This document shows positions 43,014-50,800 of a stretch of DNA of 60,680 nucleotides, piece after piece; the first letter of the stretch is position 1; every line of letters begins with the position of its first letter. Source of the DNA: Capnocytophaga sp. oral taxon 338 str. F0234. GTDB lineage: Bacteria; Bacteroidota; Bacteroidia; Flavobacteriales; Flavobacteriaceae. The stretch is from assembly GCF_000192225.1 (NCBI RefSeq), contig NZ_GL872413.1, positions 1,725,480 to 1,786,159 of the forward strand, given 5' to 3'. The translations under genes and the position numbers were made by a program. A model generated the notes under the pieces. That model made no database searches and had not been told where the DNA came from. It saw nothing but the letters and a program-made list of their open reading frames with translations.

Positions 43014-43712
43014 TTAAGGTTCTCCTATAATGCGAGTTTTGTACTCGCCTTTTACTATTTGCCAGCACACTTCGTAAGAAAAAGCGCCACTACCATTATG
43101 GGCAATAATGTAAATTGTATCTTCCTCTTTGTCATAATATACCGCATTATTATCAGTATACATAGCTACTTCGTACAAATCATCATAAGCACTTTTAGGG
43201 ATAGGTACGTTTTTGCCGTTGATAGTTACAATAATACTCTTGTAATGATCTTCAGGTAAAAACAAATCACCGTCTAACCCTTGAGCTCTCTTTCCATCAA
43301 TAATATACTCACTATACTCTTTATGTTTTTTCTTGGTAATCTTGTGTTTGGTTTTGTCAAATGGCTGTTGGGTAAGGGTTACGCTAATGGCTTTATCGGT
43401 AATAGTAATACTATTCTCTGTTTCTTTCTCTTTACCTATAGAGGGAAATTCATTTATCTTTTTTAGGCGGCTTTTGTGTATATAACCATTCTTTTCATAT
43501 ACCCAGTTAGAAGGATTAGGTTCATCATCACCAAAGAAAGTGTATACAAGTGTATTGTTTGGCAAAGTGCCTACGATTTGGCTTTTTACACTTTCTTTAG
43601 CACGAATGTTTACATAGCCGTCTTTGTCCTTCACCACGGCATAATCTCCAAAAGGCCCTTGCGCAAAGGCATTGGTCGTAAGGAGGAACAATAAAATAAA
43701 TAAGTGTTTCAT
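43014..43712 (-). CDS. Secreted SH3b-domain protein, copy C
   Basis: A 232-residue secreted protein with the same signal peptide and SH3 domain as copy A (almost identical over the first 55 residues). The C-terminal domain is shared too, and here ends intact with SYEVCWQIVKGEYKTRIIGEP. Comparison with this copy exposes the frameshift in copy A. It is the first of three tandem paralogues and starts 7 bases after the stop of the 117-residue gene. Confidence 0.87.
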   Translation of the reverse strand: MKHLFILLFLLTTNAFAQGPFGDYAVVKDKDGYVNIRAKESVKSQIVGTLPNNTLVYTFFGDDEPNPSNWVYEKNGYIHKSRLKKINEFPSIGKEKETENSITITDKAISVTLTQQPFDKTKHKITKKKHKEYSEYIIDGKRAQGLDGDLFLPEDHYKSIIVTINGKNVPIPKSAYDDLYEVAMYTDNNAVYYDKEEDTIYIIAHNGSGAFSYEVCWQIVKGEYKTRIIGEP

Positions 43713-43719
43713 AAAATTT

Positions 43720-44073
43720 CTAATTATTCTCTACAATACAAAAATCTACACCATCACCTTCTATATAAAGGTTTACAATACAAGCGTTCTTATTTTGCAA
43801 TTTGAGTTTAAAAGCCTTTATCTTATCCCCGATAATTTCATCAACCGAGAATATACCTTCATTAACTAATTTACATTGTTTATCTAGTAAAGAAATAAGC
43901 TCTTCGGGAATGTTATAAGTAGTGGTAATCTCCCCTACAAAATGTAGATATTGTATGCCCTTAGCCTGATACGTTCTATGCCAATGGTAGGTGATTTTCC
44001 AAAAAGGAGTATTGTGGCTATCGGTAATAAGGTCTATTAAATTGTTATTATTCACTATCGCTCTTATTTTCAT
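43720..44073 (-). CDS. Hypothetical protein (117 residues), immunity-like
   Basis: A 117-residue cytoplasmic protein (no signal peptide), strand-rich then helical (WKITYHWHRTYQAKGIQYLHFVGEITTTYNIPEELISLLDKQCKLV). No known family is recognised. Its start lies 26 bases inside the end of the preceding gene, indicating coupling. It sits between a secreted protein and the SH3b genes, as small protective partners often do; this role is inference. Confidence 0.65.
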   Translation of the reverse strand: MKIRAIVNNNNLIDLITDSHNTPFWKITYHWHRTYQAKGIQYLHFVGEITTTYNIPEELISLLDKQCKLVNEGIFSVDEIIGDKIKAFKLKLQNKNACIVNLYIEGDGVDFCIVENN

Positions 44074-44641
44074 CGTATTTTACTCCTGTAATACTTTCAA
44101 TCCATTGGTTAAAGTATTCTTCTTGCTCCTGAACGGTAGCTATTTGTGAAAAATCGTTCTCGGGATCAAATATATTTATTATTTCGGCACTATTATAATC
44201 ATACCTTTTTCCTAAAACTAACTTTACCGCTCGGAAATTCTGTTTGAAATGCCGAATCATATAATAATGACGCCTTGCCCCTTGTATCAATAGTTTTATG
44301 CCCTGCTGTTCTAAACGCTTGCGAAGGATATAGAATAGCGACCTTACCTCATCTGAAACCATTTCGTAATGATGATTAAGCGTGTCCTGATAAGTCATTA
44401 CAAAAACCTTTACTTTTCCGCCCGTATAGGTGAACGTTTCATCTTTAGAAAACATATCTAATAACACTGTGGAATTTCCTCTATCTTCTTTATAAAAAGT
44501 AATAGTAGCTTCTATCACTTGCTGGTCTGTTGTAAAGGCTTTAATGAAATACTGAGAAAAATTCTCTTTGGTTTTTTGTGCTTGCATAGGAATAATTGTT
44601 GTTGCTAATAAGATGACTGTTAGTTTATTTAGGTAATTCAT
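44048..44641 (-). CDS. Secreted hypothetical protein (197 residues)
   Basis: A 197-residue protein with a signal peptide (NKLTVILLATTIIPMQAQ, cleavage near 21) and a mixed fold (FYKEDRGNSTVLLDMF, GGKVKVFVMTYQDTLNHHYEM, RRHYYMIRHFKQNFRAVKLVLGKRYDYN). No known family is recognised. Its last 39 codons are repeated, with 100 of 117 bases the same, at 51523-51639. One-base overlap with the preceding gene. Confidence 0.75.
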   Translation of the reverse strand: MNYLNKLTVILLATTIIPMQAQKTKENFSQYFIKAFTTDQQVIEATITFYKEDRGNSTVLLDMFSKDETFTYTGGKVKVFVMTYQDTLNHHYEMVSDEVRSLFYILRKRLEQQGIKLLIQGARRHYYMIRHFKQNFRAVKLVLGKRYDYNSAEIINIFDPENDFSQIATVQEQEEYFNQWIESITGVKYDENKSDSE

Positions 44642-44961
44642 CAGAGATGCTTTTTATATAACAATGCTTTTAACTCTTTGAAAAAGAATTTTTCATTGGA
44701 TGAAAAGTCAAAAGGATACAAAGAGCTATTAAAATGAGCCTCTAATGAAATATCTTTACTAATAACCTCGTCCAATAGTTCTTCTAATTCCTTTTTCTTT
44801 TCTGCAGAAAAGTTTTTTGTGAAAAAAGGAGTTAATTCTTTCTCAATAAAATGAGTAATATGTTCTTTTTCACTAAAATCAAAAGAAAAATCATCAAACT
44901 CTTCTGTGTCAGCCCCTCCTGCAAAATTACAGAGCAAGTAATCTATTGCATCTAAATTCAT
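44641..44961 (-). CDS. Hypothetical acidic protein (106 residues)
   Basis: A 106-residue acidic helical protein (FDDFSFDFSEKEHITHFIEKELTPFFTKNFSAEKKKELEELLDEVISKD) without a signal peptide. Family not recognised. It shares one base with the start of the secreted protein gene after it (TGATG) and begins 4 bases after the 141-residue gene, so translation is coupled on both sides. Confidence 0.65.
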   Translation of the reverse strand: MNLDAIDYLLCNFAGGADTEEFDDFSFDFSEKEHITHFIEKELTPFFTKNFSAEKKKELEELLDEVISKDISLEAHFNSSLYPFDFSSNEKFFFKELKALLYKKHL

Positions 44962-44965
44962 ATCA

Positions 44966-45391
44966 CTAACTTTTTAAAATCTCCCGTAAAGTATTAAAAA
45001 CTTTCAAAGAAAAATCATTTTCATCAATGGCTTCTGGAAGCACTAAGTAGTAATAATATACCCTTGAAAAAATACAATAAAAATCATTGTAAAAACTATC
45101 ATAAGGCTCCTGCTCAAACTCAAAGTATTTTGCCCCACAGTTTAGATTAGTTTCCTTTAGTTCCAAACAAAAACAACCTTCTCCATTGATAAGAGTGTTA
45201 TAACCTTTCTCGTCGTGTAGAGTAAGCATCTTTTTATTCTTCCAAAAGAAATAACCTCTGTGGTCATATTCTTCTTGATTGAAATATTCCCATTGATACC
45301 CTATACTCTTAGCAAAATCTAACATTTTTTGTACGACTATCTCTATTGGTTTGTCCGAATAAAAGGGGTAAAACTCTCCTGTAAATTCCAT
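44966..45391 (-). CDS. Hypothetical protein (141 residues), immunity-like
   Basis: A 141-residue cytoplasmic protein rich in aromatic and acidic residues (YQWEYFNQEEYDHRGYFFWKNKKMLTLHDEKGY, FYCIFSRVYYYYLVLPEAIDENDF). I do not recognise a family. The composition and small size are like immunity proteins of polymorphic toxins. It lies 42 bases after the GNAT gene. Confidence 0.65.
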   Translation of the reverse strand: MEFTGEFYPFYSDKPIEIVVQKMLDFAKSIGYQWEYFNQEEYDHRGYFFWKNKKMLTLHDEKGYNTLINGEGCFCLELKETNLNCGAKYFEFEQEPYDSFYNDFYCIFSRVYYYYLVLPEAIDENDFSLKVFNTLREILKS

Positions 45392-45433
45392 AAAAATACC
45401 ATTTTAAAAAATTATTGAGTTATATTTTATTTG

Positions 45434-46162
45434 TTATAATTGTTTAAATATTAGTCCGTCATCATCTCTTTTATGTCCTTTTTCAAATATAACTACTTCA
45501 AAGCCTAATTTTTCATAGAAATATTTAAGATGAGAAGGGTCTCCGTCTTTAAAATCTATTGATGATAAATATCCTACTATTACAGAATACCCCATTTGTT
45601 TTGCTAATTTTTCAAAGACTTCAAATGTAGCTGTAGCATATCCTTTATTTTTAATTGTAGATCGAAAATCAACTATTTGTAAGTAACTTTCTTTTTCTTG
45701 ATTATAAAGATTTCTTCTTTTCCAGTCATAATTAGGAAAACATTCTTTATATTTATATTTATAGTATGATTCTGGAGAAGATGTATTTAAAGTTACAACT
45801 TTTAAAGGAAATTCCTGCTTATATTCTAATCTACTTCCAATAATTGTAGCCTCATCTATATTCAAATCTGTTGAAATTATTAAAGGTTCTCCTTCTTTTG
45901 TAACGGTAATAAAGTTGAAAGAATATTTCTTTTTTAGTTTTTTCAATAATTCAACAACTAATTCGTTTTTATGCACAATTTTTTCTAAATCTTGAATTTT
46001 CATTACTTTCTTATCTATGGAGTCTCTTTGATTTTGTATAGTAGCATTTAAAGACTCGAAATCTTGTTTAAATAACCATCGGAAACATTTTTTAAGTAAA
46101 TGATGTATTATATAAAAAAGCAAATGAAAGGGTAAAAGTAATAAGTTTATTATCTGTTTCAT
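45434..46162 (-). CDS. Membrane-anchored GNAT-type acetyltransferase-like protein
   Basis: A 242-residue protein with an unusual layout: an N-terminal hydrophobic helix (LLLLPFHLLFYIIHHLL, residues 6-22) and a basic patch, then a coiled-coil-like region (about 38-75, SLNATIQNQRDSIDKKVMKIQDLEKIV). The C-terminal half has GNAT features: IKNKGYATATFEVFEKLAKQMGY (acetyl-CoA loop) and LKYFYEKLGFEVV. The acetyl-CoA loop K-G-Y-A is weaker than the usual Q/RxxGxG/A. The substrate is unknown. Confidence 0.7.
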   Translation of the reverse strand: MKQIINLLLLPFHLLFYIIHHLLKKCFRWLFKQDFESLNATIQNQRDSIDKKVMKIQDLEKIVHKNELVVELLKKLKKKYSFNFITVTKEGEPLIISTDLNIDEATIIGSRLEYKQEFPLKVVTLNTSSPESYYKYKYKECFPNYDWKRRNLYNQEKESYLQIVDFRSTIKNKGYATATFEVFEKLAKQMGYSVIVGYLSSIDFKDGDPSHLKYFYEKLGFEVVIFEKGHKRDDDGLIFKQL

Positions 46163-46253
46163 AATAGTTAATGTTACCTAAATAATTTTACATTAATTAT
46201 CTGTGTTTTACAATTTAGAAATTACTAATTTCCAAATCTTAGTTTTGAAATTC

Positions 46254-46284
46254 TGAATTGTGCGAACAGTGTTCGCACTTTTTT
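46254..46284. repeat. Hairpin repeat, copy 1
   Basis: GTGCGAAC-AGT-GTTCGCAC (46260-46278), a perfect 8-bp stem flanked by TGAATT before and a run of T after. A related element lies at 47157-47190. Confidence 0.8.
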
Positions 46285-46708
46285 AAATTGGTACAATATC
46301 ATTATTTATTTTCCAAGGAAAATAACTGTCATAACTTAAAAGATGTAATTCAAAACTGTCTGCTACTATATGATATTTAATTTCTTTATTAACCCCTTCG
46401 GCAGAAAAAATAAATAAGTTTCCAACCCCATTATGATTGTCAAGGAATCTGTTTTTATAATTCTCATTCATTTCGTCTTGAGATATAAAAACTATTGGAT
46501 TTTCTGAGGTTACCTCTAATTCCCACATAATAGGCATATCTATATAACAGATTTTTTTCAATATGATTTCTACTTGTTTGCCCAAAGAGACATCCATAGT
46601 GCCAAATAGTATTATTTCCTCTTCGTTAAAATCTACCATATAAATATCAAGCCAAAGGAATCTTTTAAGAATTATATTTGCCTCTGTTATCTTGTCTGTC
46701 TTAATCAT
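46283..46708 (-). CDS. Hypothetical protein (141 residues), immunity-like
   Basis: A 141-residue cytoplasmic acidic protein (YMVDFNEEEIILFGTMDVSLGKQVEIILKKICYIDMPIMWELEVTSENPIVFIS) with no family I recognise. A TACATTTG box on the minus strand at 46713-46720 is very close to the ATG, giving a nearly leaderless transcript if real. It lies between the decayed gene and the GNAT gene, next to hairpin repeat copy 1. Confidence 0.65.
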   Translation of the reverse strand: MIKTDKITEANIILKRFLWLDIYMVDFNEEEIILFGTMDVSLGKQVEIILKKICYIDMPIMWELEVTSENPIVFISQDEMNENYKNRFLDNHNGVGNLFIFSAEGVNKEIKYHIVADSFELHLLSYDSYFPWKINNDIVPI

Positions 46709-46758
46709 TTCTCAAATGTATTGTAATAAACCTGAATTAGGATGCAATTTTTACTTTT

Positions 46759-47152
46759 CTACTCCTCCTCTGCTGCCCAATCATAAAAACCACTTTCTCG
46801 CAATTGGGCTTCATACTGCTGAATAGTTTGTTCATCGTACTTTTCTCTTTGGATAAACTTTCCTATTTCAAAATAGATGTCTATTGGGTTCAGTCAATAA
46901 AGCTCAGCGATGAGGGTTGCTAAATTCATATCAGAATAATGCTTATGAAGCACATAAGTCATTAGCCTAAAATCTGTTTCCTCTATCTTAGGAAAAGCCT
47001 TTTTGATAAACTGAAGTGATGCGATTCTCTTTCTCTATTTTGGCTACTTTTGCTTCTTCCAATACGGGGTTCATATATATACCGCCAAATGGTTTTAGCT
47101 GAGGAACCTCTAAGATGATTTGTATTTTCTTTTTGATTTCTTCTATATTCAT
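46759..47152 (-). pseudogene. Decayed gene: frameshift and internal stop
   Basis: The ATG at 47152 begins MNIEEIKKKIQIILEVPQLKP ... EKENRIT, then the frame is broken between about 47010 and 47030. The next frame continues as SLQFIKKAFPKIEETDFRLMTYVLHKHYSDMNLATLIAEL and, after a TGA at 46894-46896, LNPIDIYFEIGKFI ... FYDWAAEEE to the true stop at 46759. The joined product would be about 131 residues. Family not recognised; probably another member of the small-protein island. Confidence 0.75.
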
Positions 47153-47156
47153 ATAT

Positions 47157-47190
47157 GTTGAATTGTGCGAATAGCGCACGCTGTTTTTTT
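47157..47190. repeat. Hairpin repeat, copy 2
   Basis: TTGAATTGTGCGAATAGCG followed by CAC; GTGCG (47165-47169) pairs with CGCAC (47175-47179), followed by a run of T. It shares the TGAATTGTGCGAA stretch with copy 1 and has the same orientation. Confidence 0.65.
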
Positions 47191-47216
47191 CTTTATCCTG
47201 CTAAAATAAAGGTATT

Positions 47217-47993
47217 TTATGGCAAAAATATTTTTCTTCCCTCAATTGACTGATAAATAACATCACTAAGACCTTGAGGATTTTCCCAAGCCATAGAATG
47301 ACCTGCATTAGGAATTATCTTTACCTGAATATGTTCTGTTTGTAGTCTTTCCCAATCGGGGTCAGGCAAAGATTGTTCTCCAAAAATGAAGACTTTAGTA
47401 GTAGGAAGCTTATAAAGTATCTTCCTCCAAGTAGGGAATTGCCCCTCTACTAAGGAAAGAGACTCCTTGAAAATAGCTGTTGAGTTTGTTAGAGAAAGAC
47501 TTTTTGCCCACAATCTGTTATTGTTTTGAATATTCTCCCTAATGAGCTCTTCATATCCAAATTTTATAAAATCCTCGTAGGAATAGTTTGCTATCTTTTT
47601 GGAAAAAAATCCTCCTCCATTGTCCAAATTGGCTTCACTTAGGAGCAATAACTTTACTTTTTTATCCAATTTTTCAGCTAATTTTATAGCTATTGCTCCT
47701 CCCATACTATGTCCGTAGATAACCAATTCCTCTAACTGTAGGTCTTCTACAAAGCTTTTTAGCAAGGAGGCATGGCTTTCTATAGTATAAGGGAAATCAT
47801 CACTATAATCACTAAATCCTGAACCTAATAGGTCTGGAATAATCCTGCGATGTGCCTGAATACTCCCTGAAGCAACAGTGGGATAATCCATAGAACCACA
47901 GCAACCTAAGCCATGTATAAAGAGAATAGGGATAAGACTGCCTGACAAATCGTGATAACGCAGCTGTCCAAAGTTTGTTTGATATACTTGCAT
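47217..47993 (-). CDS. Alpha/beta hydrolase
   Basis: A 258-residue serine hydrolase fold. The oxyanion region LFIHGLGCCG, nucleophile elbow VIYGHSMGGA (GHSMG), acid-region VFIFGEQSLPDPDW and catalytic His in IIPNAGHSMAWENPQ are present. There is no signal peptide, so it is cytoplasmic. Substrate unknown; the overall style suits esterases or haloperoxidase-like enzymes. Confidence 0.9.
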   Translation of the reverse strand: MQVYQTNFGQLRYHDLSGSLIPILFIHGLGCCGSMDYPTVASGSIQAHRRIIPDLLGSGFSDYSDDFPYTIESHASLLKSFVEDLQLEELVIYGHSMGGAIAIKLAEKLDKKVKLLLLSEANLDNGGGFFSKKIANYSYEDFIKFGYEELIRENIQNNNRLWAKSLSLTNSTAIFKESLSLVEGQFPTWRKILYKLPTTKVFIFGEQSLPDPDWERLQTEHIQVKIIPNAGHSMAWENPQGLSDVIYQSIEGRKIFLP

Positions 47994-48093
47994 ACACTTA
48001 TATTTTTGTCAAATAATTAAAAGCTTTTCTACTTGAAATATTTTATTCATAACATCAGTATTGTCAAAAGAAAAAGAATATCCCTTTTTCTCT

Positions 48094-48801
48094 TTATCCT
48101 GCTACTCCAGACTCTATAAATACCAATTTTTGATTTTTCCATTTGAATCTCCAATAAGTAACGCTTTCCATAACCTCAAATACCTCCGTATCATAGACTC
48201 CCTTAATCTTATCATCATCTTGTACTTTTTTAGAATGGCCATCTTCAAACCACCCAATCTCTACTTCACTACCGTCTATAGATATATAATATTTGTTACT
48301 CCCCTTAAAGTTATCTACCTCTACGCTATAATACCCTTGATTTTTAATCCAATGAATATCATCTATATCTATTTTAGCAATGGTTTTACTAAAATACTCA
48401 TTAGAGTTACCTTTGGGAATAAGACTATGCCCTCTCTGTACTTCTGCTTTTAAACTTCGCAATGCTTCTATGAGTTTTTCTCTATCAGCTTTTAGTATTG
48501 CCGTGCGTTCTTGAAATAGCTTCACATTTTGTTCTTCCACTGCGTTGAGTTTCACCTTACTATTGTCACTCACAGGCTTATACCACGGTTTTTCATTAAA
48601 GTAATTGCTTATTTCGTAGTCTTTAAACTTATAACCTTTGCGAGCGTAGAGGTCGTTGGTGAGGAAGCGCAATTCATCTATGCTCAATTTGCTGATTTGT
48701 TGTTCCTTAATCACTTGGGTGGCACAAGTGGCGCAATCTTTTAGCTGTGCCGTAGCGTTTAGTGAGAACAACACTATTGATAAGAAGTATAAGTGTTTCA
48801 T
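48094..48801 (-). CDS. Secreted YARHG-domain protein
   Basis: A 235-residue protein with a signal peptide (LSIVLFSLNATAQ, cut near 18) and a YARHG domain (LTNDLYARKGYKFKDYEISNYFNEKPWYKP; YARKGYKF here), a module found in secreted or peptidase-associated proteins. The C-terminal half is a beta-rich domain (WIKNQGYYSVEVDNFKGSNKYYISIDGSEVEIGWF). It has a TATATTTG box (48818-48825, minus) before the ATG. It may belong to the same secreted-protein island as the SH3b genes. Confidence 0.82.
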   Translation of the reverse strand: MKHLYFLSIVLFSLNATAQLKDCATCATQVIKEQQISKLSIDELRFLTNDLYARKGYKFKDYEISNYFNEKPWYKPVSDNSKVKLNAVEEQNVKLFQERTAILKADREKLIEALRSLKAEVQRGHSLIPKGNSNEYFSKTIAKIDIDDIHWIKNQGYYSVEVDNFKGSNKYYISIDGSEVEIGWFEDGHSKKVQDDDKIKGVYDTEVFEVMESVTYWRFKWKNQKLVFIESGVAG

Positions 48802-48817
48802 ATAAAGTAATTTTTCG

Positions 48818-48825
48818 CAAATATA
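48818..48825 (-). promoter_or_regulatory. -7 box of the YARHG gene
   Basis: On the minus strand TATATTTG, 16 bases before the ATG at 48801. Confidence 0.6.
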
Positions 48826-48930
48826 CTGATTTTTTTTAACTTAGCTAAAGTTTTAAAGATGAGTTACGGGAAATGAGTTGAAGGCTATATGTAAAAGACA
48901 TTAGCTTGAGACTTGTTTTTATACTTCATT

Positions 48931-49914
48931 TTATTGAAGATGCTCACTAAAAAACGCCTCCAACTTATCAAACGGAATTACTCCAGCTTGATTGTCGTAA
49001 AAATCAGTATGACGTGCATTAGGGACAATCAGCAGTTCTTTTTTCTCAGTTCCAATCAACTTGTAGGCATCTTCACTCATATAGCGAGAATGGGCTTTTT
49101 CTCCTGCAATCATAAGGGTTGGTACCTCAATTTCGTTGGCATACGACAGTAGTGGAAAATTCATAAATGAAAGCAGGGTAGTAGCTGTCCAAACGTGATT
49201 GGAAACTGAACGCTCGTGGAAACCTCGTGGCGTTTTGTAAAACTCAATATAATCATTCAAGAATTCAGGTACTTTATCCGATGGGGTGTCGGGCATAGGG
49301 TAACCTGGAGTAGGGGTTCCTGCCTCGGCATCTGTCCAACGAATAGCATTGAGCGAACGCTTCATTTCCAGACGCATTTCAGGCGTATTGGCATCAAAAT
49401 ATCCTTTACTGAAAACACGTGACATATCGTACATTACCATAGTGGCAACAGCCTTGATACGTGTATCGATAGCTGTAGCATTCAGTGCAAAACCTCCCCA
49501 ACCACAAATACCGATGATTCCTATTTTTTCTCTATCTACAAAGGGTTGGATTCCTAAGCAGTCTACCGCTGCCGAAAAGTCTTCGGTATTGATATCAGGT
49601 GATGCTACATTGCGAGGTTCACCACCACTTTCGCCTGTATAGGAAGGGTCAAAAGCTAAGGCTACAAAGCCTCTTTCAGCCATTGTTTGGGCGTAAAATC
49701 CTGAGGCTTGTTCTTTTACAGCTCCAAATCCACCACAAACAGCAAGGGCAGCAAGCTTTTTATCTTCGCTATTTTTCGGGAAATATAAATCGCCAATAAG
49801 GATAATCCCATAGCGGTTTTTAAACGAGACCTTTTTATATTCAACCTTATCGCTTTTGGGGAAGATCTTGTCCCAGCAGCCAGCATTTACTGGCATTTCA
49901 TTATTTTTGTTCAT
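48931..49914 (-). CDS. Alpha/beta hydrolase (dienelactone hydrolase-like)
   Basis: A 327-residue hydrolase-fold protein. It has a strand-rich start (VSFKNRYGIILIGDLYFPKN), a GFGAVKEQA oxyanion loop, SYTGESGGEPRN, and a nucleophile region IGIICICGWGG-like (read GIIGICGWGGFALNA), in which Trp stands where many relatives have Ser. The His in VPNARHTDFYDN is in the expected place. Last gene of a TetR-CPBP-hydrolase operon, 34 bases after the CPBP gene. Confidence 0.85.
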   Translation of the reverse strand: MNKNNEMPVNAGCWDKIFPKSDKVEYKKVSFKNRYGIILIGDLYFPKNSEDKKLAALAVCGGFGAVKEQASGFYAQTMAERGFVALAFDPSYTGESGGEPRNVASPDINTEDFSAAVDCLGIQPFVDREKIGIIGICGWGGFALNATAIDTRIKAVATMVMYDMSRVFSKGYFDANTPEMRLEMKRSLNAIRWTDAEAGTPTPGYPMPDTPSDKVPEFLNDYIEFYKTPRGFHERSVSNHVWTATTLLSFMNFPLLSYANEIEVPTLMIAGEKAHSRYMSEDAYKLIGTEKKELLIVPNARHTDFYDNQAGVIPFDKLEAFFSEHLQ

Positions 49915-49948
49915 ATTGCTAATATTTTGGTTTATACAATTTTATTCA

Positions 49949-50788
49949 TTATGAATGAAGATACCCTTTACTTTTGCGTATTTTTCTCAAATATAAGCCT
50001 ATAGCCAAGTATATCAATGTTGGAATTAGACCAAAAAGAGGGGATACTAAAAGTGTTTTATCGGGTGAAATAACAGTAAATCCTTCTGAAATGAGAGGGT
50101 TAAGAACATCTTTCATTGAGTGCATCAAAACTACCAACAAGAGTGAACGCGATAGAAAGAAAATTTCGGTGTACATTATTGTCCAAACAGCAATAACCAC
50201 AAAGCTCACCAAAACAAATAACTCTTTGCTATAAGGGAAAAAGGTTGCCTGATAAGCATCGTCTAAGAATATGAGATTGTATGGCAGGTGCCATATTTGG
50301 CATACGAATGCCACCACTAAATAAATCAACCATTCATTTTTGGTGAGTTGTTCCATTTTTACAGTGAGATAACCTCGAAAAGCCGTCTCTTCTAAAATAT
50401 TTTTGATAAAAACGGGTAAGAAAGCAGCCGCAAAAACAGGGAGATAGGCAGCAATACTAAACTTACTCACATCTACCCAACCTAATAGCTTGCCAACAAA
50501 CAGTGTTATACCAATAACTACGGGATAGACTGCAATAGCAAAGATATACCAGCGAGTGTTTTGCTTGAAACGAGGTTTTAAAGGAAAATCTTTCCAACCA
50601 TCACCACCCAAAAGGCGGAGCAAAATCATACACACAATAGGAGAAGCAATAAAAATCGCTGATCCCAAAGACTCTAAATTAGAAGGTTCGCCAAGCAACT
50701 GGTTTACCCCAACGCCTATCCATCCGCAAGAGATGGCTACCAAGCTAAATAAAATTACATTCCGAAGTGTTTTTTTATTGGTTCTCAT
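49949..50788 (-). CDS. CPBP-family intramembrane metalloprotease
   Basis: A 279-residue membrane protein with about seven helices and the CPBP (Abi) motif EETAFRG (Glu133, Glu134, Arg138), a second conserved His in QIWHLPYNL, and a last motif near LVVLMHSMKDVLNPL. Family members cleave prenylated proteins or protect against bacteriocins. It lies 12 bases after tetR-like and 34 bases before the hydrolase, so the three share an operon. Confidence 0.9.
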   Translation of the reverse strand: MRTNKKTLRNVILFSLVAISCGWIGVGVNQLLGEPSNLESLGSAIFIASPIVCMILLRLLGGDGWKDFPLKPRFKQNTRWYIFAIAVYPVVIGITLFVGKLLGWVDVSKFSIAAYLPVFAAAFLPVFIKNILEETAFRGYLTVKMEQLTKNEWLIYLVVAFVCQIWHLPYNLIFLDDAYQATFFPYSKELFVLVSFVVIAVWTIMYTEIFFLSRSLLLVVLMHSMKDVLNPLISEGFTVISPDKTLLVSPLFGLIPTLIYLAIGLYLRKIRKSKGYLHS

Positions 50789-50800
50789 ATTAAGGCAGAT

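Noticed and set aside
47812-48453. Frames on both strands near the YARHG and hydrolase genes
   Set aside because: They overlap the well-supported hydrolase and YARHG genes in other frames and contain no recognisable motif.
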